Below, one piece after another: positions 57,121 through 64,000 of a stretch of 64,000 nt of DNA; positions within the stretch are counted from its first letter, which is position 1; each line of letters opens with the position of its first letter. The stretch is from an uncultured Lachnospiraceae bacterium (GTDB lineage: Bacteria > Bacillota_A > Clostridia > Lachnospirales > Lachnospiraceae): assembly GCA_902801585.1 (NCBI GenBank), contig CADCIU010000004.1:1-64000 (forward strand). Direction: 5' to 3'. Made by a program: the position numbers and the translations under genes. The notes below the pieces were generated by a model. That model was not told the origin of the DNA. It made no database searches and saw nothing but the letters and a program-made list of their open reading frames with translations.

Positions 57121-59573
57121 GTAGTATCGGGATGGATAATCAATACGAAGACAATAAACGGATCAATACCGGGGCAGGCGGAGAATGTGACACGCTCAGG
57201 ATCAAGGTATACGGTATAGTGCAGGGCGTCGGGTTCAGGCCGACGGTCGCAAGGCACGCGGACGATGCGAAGATCACGGGAACAGTGTGCAATAAAGGCC
57301 CCTATGTGGAGATCTATGCCCGGGGGACCGATGAACAGCTCAGTCACTTCATCCGTCTTTTGGAAGAACGGCCTCCCAAGAGAGCGGCGATCCTGAAAAT
57401 GGACATAAAGCACGCCCTCCATATGGAAGATAGCTTTTCCTCTTTCAGGATCATAGAGAGCGAAAAAACAAAGGGAGAGATCTTTATCTCCCCCGACATC
57501 GCGATCTGCGACGAATGCAAAAAGGAACTTCTCGACCCCAAGGACAGAAGATATCTTCATCCTTTCATCAACTGCACCTGCTGCGGACCGCGCCTCACGA
57601 TCCTGGACGCGCTCCCCTATGACAGGGAGAGGACCAGCATGAAAATGTTCCCCATGTGTCCGGTCTGCGCAGGGGAATATCATTCGCCGCTCAGCAGGAG
57701 ATACGATGCACAGCCGGTCTGCTGCAACGACTGCGGCCCGCAGGTATATCTGGCAGGCAATGAGAGCGTGCGCGGGAGCGAGGCCATCACATATACGCGC
57801 AGGATCATTGCCGGGGGCGGGATCGCAGCGATCAAGGGTATCGGCGGCTTCCACCTGTGCTGTGACGCCGCGAACGAAGAAGCGGTCATGAAGCTGCGCG
57901 CGAGAAAGAACAGACCTGCCAAGCCGTTCGCCGTCATGATGAGAGACGAAGTGACTGTGGAGAGAGAATGCAGGATCAGCGAAAGCCAGAGGGAGATCCT
58001 GACCGGACACCAGAAACCGATCCTTCTGCTCGAGAAGAAACCGGGAGGAAAGCTGTGTCAAAGTATTGCGCCCGGCAATCCGACCGTGGGAGTCATGCTA
58101 CCCTATGCGCCGGTACAGATCCTCCTGTTCGATTACACCGATGAAGTTGTGATGCCGGATGTACTTGTGATGACAAGCGGCAACATATCAGGTGCGCCGA
58201 TCGTAAGGGACGACAGGGAAGCGCTGGAGGAACTGGGCAGTCTGTGCGACTGTATTTTGTCTCATGACCGCAAGATCAGGATCAGGGCAGACGATTCCGT
58301 CATGGATTTTTATGACGGGCAGCCCCTTATGATCCGAAGATCGAGAGGGTATGCGCCGCTCCCTTACATGGTCAGCGCATGGGATGACGCGGAGGAATAT
58401 GTGAGGAAGACCGGCGTCCTGGCGATCGGAGGGGAGCTCAAGAATACTTTCTGCATCGGGATCGGCGGACTCTTTTATCCCTCTTCTTATATCGGCGATC
58501 TGGCTGATATAAGAAGTGTCAGGGCACTGGAGGAGACGACGGAAAGATATGCTAAGCTTCTGGAAGCGCAGCCCGATGTGATCGCCTGTGACATGCACCC
58601 CGGATACAATTCCGTCTATGTCGCCGATCAGATCGCGGAGAGGCTTGGCAGGGATCGGGGAACACAGCCGCTTCCGGTGCTGCACGTCCAGCATCACTAT
58701 GCGCATATTCTCAGCTGTATGGCGGAGAACGATCACGCGGACCCCGTCATCGGCGTGGCCATGGACGGGACCGGATACGGCACGGACGGGACGATCTGGG
58801 GCGGCGAGATCCTGACGGCAGACCTTCACGGATTTGAGAGGGCTGCCAGCATCAGGCCTTTTGTACAGGTCGGCGGAGACAAGTCCTCGTTAGAGGGCTG
58901 GAGGATCGCGGTATCGATGCTGCACAGCCTCAGCAGCTCTGAATACGGAGAAGACGCACTTGCGGACGCGCGGACAACGGCAGGTTCTTTGGACCTTTGT
59001 ACGGAGCGGGAGGCGCTTGCCATAATGAAAATGGCGGATAAGGGCTTTGGAGCGGTGCGGTCTACGAGCGCCGGAAGGCTCTTCGACAGCGTCAGCGCGA
59101 TCTGCGGCATCGCAAGGCGCTCCACCTTCGAGGGAGAGGCTTCCATGGCACTGGAATTTGCAGCTGAGAGATACGCCGCGGCAGCGGGTCACCAAGCCGG
59201 CAGTGCTCAGATGCCCGTTTGGGATGGTGGCAGATGGATCCTCCCCACAGAGGAGATCGTCAGAGAGATCGTGATCCGAAAACAGAGAGGAGAAGAGGCG
59301 GATGCGCTGGCTTATCTCTTCCACAGACGCCTTGCGGACCAGACGATCGGGGCCTGTCTGAAGATCCGGGAGAAAATCGGGATCGGTACGGCAGCGCTCA
59401 GCGGCGGGTGTTTTCAGAACAGGCTCCTCTTGGATCTGGTCAAAAAAGGGCTGGAGGAAAAGGGCTTTCAGGTGCTGATCCACCATCTGGTCCCGCCCGG
59501 GGACGGCGGCATTGCGCTGGGACAGGCAGCCGCAGCCGTGCAGGCAGTCAGCGATCATAGGATCCGATTCTAA
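57117..59573 (+). CDS. hypF: Carbamoyltransferase HypF
   Basis: Turns carbamoyl phosphate into a carbamoyl group carried to HypE, the source of the cyanide ligands of [NiFe] hydrogenases. The 818 residues show an acylphosphatase domain (YGIVQGVGFRP near 32-42), zinc fingers (CDECKKELL, CTCCGPR, CPVCAGEY, CCNDCGP), a YrdC-like domain (MMRDEVTVERE..., RIRADDSVM) and a Kae1-like domain (VQHHYAHILS, AMDGTGYGTDGTIWGGE, ALSGGCFQNRLL). It is intact. The first 25 residues are extra to the usual start. Confidence 0.96.
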   Translation: MSSIGMDNQYEDNKRINTGAGGECDTLRIKVYGIVQGVGFRPTVARHADDAKITGTVCNKGPYVEIYARGTDEQLSHFIRLLEERPPKRAAILKMDIKHALHMEDSFSSFRIIESEKTKGEIFISPDIAICDECKKELLDPKDRRYLHPFINCTCCGPRLTILDALPYDRERTSMKMFPMCPVCAGEYHSPLSRRYDAQPVCCNDCGPQVYLAGNESVRGSEAITYTRRIIAGGGIAAIKGIGGFHLCCDAANEEAVMKLRARKNRPAKPFAVMMRDEVTVERECRISESQREILTGHQKPILLLEKKPGGKLCQSIAPGNPTVGVMLPYAPVQILLFDYTDEVVMPDVLVMTSGNISGAPIVRDDREALEELGSLCDCILSHDRKIRIRADDSVMDFYDGQPLMIRRSRGYAPLPYMVSAWDDAEEYVRKTGVLAIGGELKNTFCIGIGGLFYPSSYIGDLADIRSVRALEETTERYAKLLEAQPDVIACDMHPGYNSVYVADQIAERLGRDRGTQPLPVLHVQHHYAHILSCMAENDHADPVIGVAMDGTGYGTDGTIWGGEILTADLHGFERAASIRPFVQVGGDKSSLEGWRIAVSMLHSLSSSEYGEDALADARTTAGSLDLCTEREALAIMKMADKGFGAVRSTSAGRLFDSVSAICGIARRSTFEGEASMALEFAAERYAAAAGHQAGSAQMPVWDGGRWILPTEEIVREIVIRKQRGEEADALAYLFHRRLADQTIGACLKIREKIGIGTAALSGGCFQNRLLLDLVKKGLEEKGFQVLIHHLVPPGDGGIALGQAAAAVQAVSDHRIRF

Positions 59574-59637
59574 AGGATTATTGAGAAAAGTAAAAAATAC
59601 TAAGTGAGAATCATATCAGCAAAGGAGACAGAGAGTT

Positions 59638-59850
59638 ATGTGTGTCGGTATTTCAGGCAGGGTCGTCAGGATTAATGAAAACGGAATGGCACTCGTGGAC
59701 GCGAGCGGTGCGAGAAGACAGGTATCGGCGCAGCTGATCGAGGACCTGGAACCCGGAGATTATGTCATGGTTCACGCAGGAGCAGCGATCGCCAAGATCA
59801 CGAGCGACGACGCCTCAGAGTCAGAGGCCCTTTTGGAGGAGTACTTATGA
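59638..59850 (+). CDS. hypC: Hydrogenase maturation chaperone HypC
   Basis: A 70-residue OB-fold chaperone that holds iron with HypD while CN and CO are added. It begins MCVGISGRV; the essential Cys2 is present, although the common form is MCLAIPG. The middle part LEPGDYVMVHAGAAIAKI is typical. GGAGACAGAG precedes the ATG. It overlaps hypD by four bases. Confidence 0.93.
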   Translation: MCVGISGRVVRINENGMALVDASGARRQVSAQLIEDLEPGDYVMVHAGAAIAKITSDDASESEALLEEYL

Positions 59851-60926
59851 CAGCATCGGTCACCGGAAAAAATGAAGGAAAAGAGAATGAAACGAAGAAA
59901 ACAGCGGCACAGATCCTTCGCGACTACAACGGACCGGATGTGAGGATCATGGAAGTGTGCGGGACCCACACACACGAGATCTTCCGGCTGGGGATCCGCA
60001 AGATCCTGCCGCCCTCCATCAGGATGATCTCGGGACCCGGATGTCCTGTCTGCGTCACACCGGTCAGCTTTTTGGACGAAGCGATCCTGCTGGCCGTGGA
60101 GTACGGGTGCACGATCTGTACTTTCGGGGATCTTGTCAGAGTTCCCGGCACCAGGTCCTCTCTTCAGAAGGAGAGAGGGAACGGCGCGCGAGTCCGTGTC
60201 GTCTATTCGCCTTCTGATGCAGTGGACTATGCGCAGAAGCATCCCGAGGAACAAGTTGTCTTTTTGTCCGTCGGATTTGAGACGACTACCCCTGCCGTTT
60301 GTCTCGCAGTCCGGTCGGCGGCTGAGAGAGAACTTCAGAATTTCTCTGTTTTGACCGCCAACAAGACTATGCCCGGTGCCTATGAGGCGATGAAGGACAG
60401 TACGGACCTTTTCCTGTATCCGGGGCATGTACATGCGATCATCGGTACCGGAATCTGTGAGGAGCTGGCTGCAAGAGGCGTCAGCGGGATCTGTGCGGGA
60501 TTTACGGCGTCCGAACTGCTTACGGCATTGGCGGTAGGCGTGACGCGCTTTGCAAAGGGCGAGCCCTTCTTCGTGAACTGCTATCCCCGAGTCGTCAGGG
60601 CCCAGGGACAGCCTGCGGCCATTAAGCTTGTGGACGAAATGATGGTGCCCTGCGACAGCGAATGGCGAGGCATCGGAGAGATCCCGATGTCAGGGATGCA
60701 GCTTCGTCCCGCATATGGCGATTTTGACGCCAGGTTGAAATATTCACTGCCCAAAGTGGAAGGAAAAGTCAATCCTGCGTGCAGATGCGGGGAAGTGCTT
60801 CAGGGCAGATGCCTGCCCTCCGACTGTCCGGTATTCGGCAGGGGATGCACGCCCGATCATCCCGTCGGCGCCTGCATGGTGTCGGGAGAGGGTGCATGTT
60901 CGGCATTTTATCTGTACGGAGAATAA
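59847..60926 (+). CDS. hypD: Hydrogenase maturation protein HypD
   Basis: Scaffold for building Fe(CN)2(CO), 359 residues. It has IMEVCGTHTHEIF (redox Cys and iron site), SGPGCPVCVTP, VGFETTTPA, GFTASELL and a C-terminal [4Fe-4S] region NPACRCGEVLQGRCLPSDCPVFGRGCTPDHPVGACMVS. All hallmark cysteines appear intact. It begins in the hypC stop codon (ATGA). Confidence 0.96.
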   Translation: MTASVTGKNEGKENETKKTAAQILRDYNGPDVRIMEVCGTHTHEIFRLGIRKILPPSIRMISGPGCPVCVTPVSFLDEAILLAVEYGCTICTFGDLVRVPGTRSSLQKERGNGARVRVVYSPSDAVDYAQKHPEEQVVFLSVGFETTTPAVCLAVRSAAERELQNFSVLTANKTMPGAYEAMKDSTDLFLYPGHVHAIIGTGICEELAARGVSGICAGFTASELLTALAVGVTRFAKGEPFFVNCYPRVVRAQGQPAAIKLVDEMMVPCDSEWRGIGEIPMSGMQLRPAYGDFDARLKYSLPKVEGKVNPACRCGEVLQGRCLPSDCPVFGRGCTPDHPVGACMVSGEGACSAFYLYGE

Positions 60927-60944
60927 ATGGAAGTGGAGGCCAAG

Positions 60945-61964
60945 ATGGACAACATGATGAAAAATGACACAGTGACTCTGGCGCACGGCGCCGGCGGAAA
61001 ACAGACATCGGAACTGATCGACAGGGTCTTTAAGAGACATTTTCAAAATCCTCTGTTCACGGCGGATGACGCGGCCGTGATCGACATTAACAAGGGCAGG
61101 ATCGCCATGTCCACCGACGGATTTATTGTATCCCCCGCCTTCTTTAACGGCGGCAACATCGGCAAACTGTCGATCTGCGGGACGGTCAACGACCTGGCCT
61201 GCATGGGTGCCGTGCCCAAATATCTGACCTGCGGCTTCGTGATCGAAGAGGGATTTCCCCTCGCAAAGCTGGAGGAGATCGCCGCGGCAATGGAGAAAAC
61301 AGCAAAAGAGGCGGGCGTCATGATCGTGGCGGGTGATACTAAGGTGGCCGGCAAAGGACAGGTCGACGGCGTATTTATAAACACCACGGGTGTGGGTATC
61401 ATCCCTGACGGAATCAGGACATCCGGTGCTATGGCAAAGCCGGGCGACGCCGTCATCGTGACAGGGGATATCGGCAGACATGGCTGTACCATCCTTCTTG
61501 CCAGAGATGATTACGGCATCGAAGCGGATGTGACCAGCGACTGCGCACCCCTTTCAGGCGCCGTACAGGCCGCGCTGGAAGCAGTCCCTGACATCCACGT
61601 GATCCGGGACGCTACCAGAGGGGGCGTCGGTACCGTGCTCTATGAGATCGCGGGACAGAGCGGCGTAGGCGTGGATCTCGATTCCGAATCCGTTCCCGTC
61701 GATCCCGCTGTCAGGGGCGTCTGCGGACTGCTTGGACTCTCCCCTCTCTATCTCGCCTGCGAGGGAAGACTGGTCATGGTCTGTCCCGAAGAGAAGGCGG
61801 AAACACTGGTCCATGTGCTTAAGGGATGCAGGTACACAGAAGGGGCGGCCGTCATTGGCAGGATCACGGATGAAATGCCGGGAAGAGTGACGGTGACGAC
61901 GCAGATCGGAGCCCGCACGCTTCTCCCGCAGCCGGGCAACGAACTGCTTCCCAGAATTTGCTGA
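60945..61964 (+). CDS. hypE: Carbamoyl dehydratase HypE
   Basis: Takes the carbamoyl group from HypF on its C-terminal cysteine and dehydrates it to thiocyanate with ATP. The 339-residue PurM-like protein has LAHGAGGKQTSELI, DDAAVIDI, VAGDTKVAGKGQVDG and ends in the family's invariant LPRIC, so the acceptor Cys is present. An ATG at 60927, directly after the hypD stop, is in frame, but GTGGAGG (60933-60939) favours 60945. Confidence 0.95.
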   Translation: MDNMMKNDTVTLAHGAGGKQTSELIDRVFKRHFQNPLFTADDAAVIDINKGRIAMSTDGFIVSPAFFNGGNIGKLSICGTVNDLACMGAVPKYLTCGFVIEEGFPLAKLEEIAAAMEKTAKEAGVMIVAGDTKVAGKGQVDGVFINTTGVGIIPDGIRTSGAMAKPGDAVIVTGDIGRHGCTILLARDDYGIEADVTSDCAPLSGAVQAALEAVPDIHVIRDATRGGVGTVLYEIAGQSGVGVDLDSESVPVDPAVRGVCGLLGLSPLYLACEGRLVMVCPEEKAETLVHVLKGCRYTEGAAVIGRITDEMPGRVTVTTQIGARTLLPQPGNELLPRIC

Positions 61965-61994
61965 CAACTTGCTGATACTTGAGCTGATACTTGA
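61955..61994 (+). repeat. Tandem repeats spanning the hypE stop codon
   Basis: TTGCTGA at the end of hypE recurs as CAACTTGCTGA, then TACTTGAGCTGA and TACTTGA. This is the same pattern as at the argJ stop, where a gene end with its stop is duplicated into the spacer. Confidence 0.7.
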
Positions 61995-62017
61995 AAGGGA
62001 CGCGAGGGATAAGAGAG

Positions 62018-62284
62018 ATGAGAGATACGAGAGTGGCCGTCATTTCTATTATTGTGGAAAATGACGATGCGGTTCAGAAGATCAACGAGATCCTGCATGA
62101 TTACCGAGGCAGCATCATAGGCAGGATGGGTCTTCCTTACAGAGAGAAGGGGATCAGCATTATCAGTGTTGCTGTGGACGCTCCGCAGGAACAGATCAGC
62201 GCGCTCTCCGGAAAGATCGGGAGGCTTCCGGGCATAAGCGCCAAGACAGCTTACTCCAACGTGATCACAAAATCCGCAGATTGA
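62018..62284 (+). CDS. TM1266-type putative hydrogenase-system regulator
   Basis: An 88-residue ACT/ferredoxin-like-fold protein: RVAVISIIVENDDAVQKINEILHDYRGSIIGRMGLPYREKGISIISVAVDAP. The family (TM1266) is normally linked to [FeFe]-hydrogenase maturation genes and resembles the ligand-binding domain of NikR. A TTG-initiated longer frame (61991) exists, but the ATG at 62018 follows a purine-rich site and gives the usual length. Here it lies between hypE and a NifH-like fusion, so its ligand may be a metal or a product of this operon. Confidence 0.82.
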   Translation: MRDTRVAVISIIVENDDAVQKINEILHDYRGSIIGRMGLPYREKGISIISVAVDAPQEQISALSGKIGRLPGISAKTAYSNVITKSAD

Positions 62285-62299
62285 CGTCCGGAGGAAACT

Positions 62300-64000
62300 A
62301 TGATCAGAATTGCGTTTTACGGAAAAGGCGGAATAGGAAAATCGACCACTGTGTCCAACCTGACGGTGCACTGGGCAGATCAGGGATTTACGGTTTTGCA
62401 GATTGGGTGCGACCCCAAAGCGGATTCCACGATCTCCCTCAGAAGAGGAAGCAGGATCCCCACCGTCATGGATATGGTCAGGAGCAGGGAGCCGTTTGAA
62501 CTTGAGGACGTCGTCTTTGTCAGAGAGGCACGCGGCGGCGGAAGGATCCTCTGCGCGGAAGCGGGGGGACCGATGCCGGGGCAGGGATGCGCCGGAAGAG
62601 GTATCATCACAGCGCTGGAAACACTCAGAGAAAAGGGCATCCTGGAAAAATACAGCCCGGATATCATTTTGTATGATGTCCTGGGGGATGTGGTATGCGG
62701 CGGTTTTGCCATGCCTATGCGGGAGGGATACGCCGACCGCGTTTATGTGCTGACATCGGGTGAGAATATGTCGATCTATGCGGCAGCCAATATCGGGCTC
62801 GCGGTGCTGAAATTCAAAGAGCGCGGCTATGCCGGGCTCGGCGGACTGATCCTGAACCGCAGGAATGTGAAGAGGGAGGAAGAAAAGGTCCTGGAACTCG
62901 CACAGGATCTGGGGACGGAGATCACGGGCGCGATCGACCGATCCGGAACGGTAACGGAGGCGGAAGAGATAGGCCGCACCGTTATGGAAGCCTTTCCCGA
63001 GTCAGAGACCGCCGCTTCATACAGGGCACTTGCGGACCGCATTGCGGAAGAATCCGGTATCGTGTATCCGGGTCCAAGCACGGAAAAAGAGCCCGCACAG
63101 CATGACCACGGGTACGATCATCCGCACTTGTCACAGCCTCTCCAGGAGACAGATGGTGCAGGAGCAAGGCGCTGTGACCGGCAGTTCGGGGCGCAGTCCC
63201 GCATTCCTGCGGGCAGGGCAGGCTTTCCTGTGCCGTTCACAGCCGGACTGGAGTTCAACCCTCCTGTCCACGAGACCTGGAATATTGTGCATATCGGAAT
63301 GCTTTTTCCCCAGTCCCACCAGATTTATATCTGCTCAGACAACTGTATGAGGGGTGTCGTCATGACAGCCGCGGAAATGAATGCCATCGAGCGCTTTTCC
63401 TGCGTCGTTTTAGAAGAGAGCGACATCCACAACGGAAATCTGGAGGAGATCACACTGGGGGGCGTCACGGATGTGCTTGGCAAGCTGCGCCGCAGGAAAG
63501 GTGAAGATCAGATGCCGCGGGCCGTACTCGTCTTTCCCGTATGTCTCCACCATTTTACAGGGTGTGATCTGCGATATGTCTACAGGGAGCTTGAGAAGAG
63601 GTTCCCCGAGATCGTCTTTCTGAAGTGCTGGATGGATCCCATCATGCAGAAAACGGGTCCCACACCGGACCAGAAACTCAGAAAGGCCATGATGGACGTA
63701 CTGGGATCTGAAGCTGCAGGTCCGGGCCAAAAGACAGACAGTAAGCGCGGAACAGCGCTTCTTGGTGACATCTATGCGCTGGATGAGGACAGTGAACTGA
63801 TGCGTCTGATCCGGGCGGCGGACCGGAAATACGGAGTCTCATCTGTACCTCTTCAGATCCAGGACTGCAGGACACTTAAGGAATACGGGAAACTGGCGGA
63901 AAGAGAGACACTGATCACCAGGAGCCCGCTCGCTGCAGCTGCGCTGCGTCAGACGGCGCGAAGGATCGGAAGCCGCGCCCTTTATCTTCCCGCCGCCTGC
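62300..64000 (+). CDS. NifH-like ATPase fused to a component-1-like domain (partial, runs off the window)
   Basis: 567 codons are open to the window edge. Residues 1-255 are a complete NifH-like ATPase: GKGGIGKST (9-17), CDPKADST, Cys97 in GQGCAGRG and Cys133 in [10 protein letters not shown] linker rich in His/Asp/Gly (about 256-320) leads into a component-1-like region with ICSDNCMRG (Cys345, Cys349), VFPVCLHHFTGCD (Cys415, Cys422) and FLKCWMDP (Cys443), which resembles the cluster-binding and TC..xxGDD regions of NifD/E-like proteins. GGAGGAAAC is 3 bases before the ATG. I know of no characterised enzyme with the Fe protein and its partner in one chain. Confidence 0.85.
   Translation, partial: MIRIAFYGKGGIGKSTTVSNLTVHWADQGFTVLQIGCDPKADSTISLRRGSRIPTVMDMVRSREPFELEDVVFVREARGGGRILCAEAGGPMPGQGCAGRGIITALETLREKGILEKYSPDIILYDVLGDVVCGGFAMPMREGYADRVYVLTSGENMSIYAAANIGLAVLKFKERGYAGLGGLILNRRNVKREEEKVLELAQDLGTEITGAIDRSGTVTEAEEIGRTVMEAFPESETAASYRALADRIAEESGIVYPGPSTEKEPAQHDHGYDHPHLSQPLQETDGAGARRCDRQFGAQSRIPAGRAGFPVPFTAGLEFNPPVHETWNIVHIGMLFPQSHQIYICSDNCMRGVVMTAAEMNAIERFSCVVLEESDIHNGNLEEITLGGVTDVLGKLRRRKGEDQMPRAVLVFPVCLHHFTGCDLRYVYRELEKRFPEIVFLKCWMDPIMQKTGPTPDQKLRKAMMDVLGSEAAGPGQKTDSKRGTALLGDIYALDEDSELMRLIRAADRKYGVSSVPLQIQDCRTLKEYGKLAERETLITRSPLAAAALRQTARRIGSRALYLPAAC

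Overview
The window reads as one contiguous piece of chromosome from an anaerobic, medium-GC member of the Clostridia, most like the Lachnospiraceae. The grounds are: rubrerythrin, Firmicutes-type gene order and ribosome binding sites (GGAGG variants), an argG / argJBD arginine locus, two-domain ATP-binding/permease exporters, lipoproteins with Firmicutes lipoboxes, and anaerobe-type metal chemistry. No tRNA, rRNA, CRISPR array, insertion sequence or prophage was seen.

Layout. 1-4.3 kb: the end of the F1Fo ATP synthase operon (atpA, atpG, atpD, atpC), converging on carB across a bidirectional terminator. 7.8-25 kb: mostly single genes or pairs on the + strand: a Cna-B-like surface protein, a VanZ-like membrane protein, rubrerythrin, an esterase-fold protein, malQ, a class A penicillin-binding protein with a glycine-rich tail, a MacB/FtsX-type ABC pair, a heterodimeric ABC exporter and an M13 metallopeptidase lipoprotein. 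25-36 kb: hsp20, a palindromic repeat element, maf, a leftward group (DUF1294 protein, DUF5721-like protein, pyrB, pyrI, TtcA-like), then argG diverging from GNAT-argJ-argB-argD across a region with ARG-box-like sites. 36-45 kb: comEA, a two-component system with a GerMN lipoprotein, comEC, holA and mutY. 45-49 kb: a short surface-polysaccharide module (family 2 glycosyltransferase, polyprenyl-phosphate sugar transferase, rfbC) and a membrane-anchored phosphoesterase-fold protein whose metal-binding motifs are all altered. 49.7-53.4 kb: a cytosolic BMP/Med-like protein coupled to a phosphoesterase, and a lipoprotein.

53.6-64 kb: the most unusual part. A rightward operon encodes a NifH-like ATPase, one long chain made of two nitrogenase-component-1-like halves, a tiny repeat-built cistron, HypF, HypC, HypD and HypE, a TM1266-type small regulator, and a second NifH-like ATPase fused in frame to a component-1-like domain that runs off the window. 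The four Hyp proteins make the Fe(CN)2(CO) unit of [NiFe] hydrogenases, yet the window holds no hydrogenase subunit, no HypA and no HypB. The arrangement suggests an uncharacterised nitrogenase-like reductase system tied to Fe-cyanide/carbonyl chemistry. A terminator hairpin lies about 20 nt before the first start codon, and an upstream segment could form the competing antiterminator.

A recurring oddity is short tandem duplication at gene junctions (before pyrB, argB, pepO-like, the NifDK-like gene, hypF and the TM1266-like gene), several of which copy the 3' end of the preceding gene.
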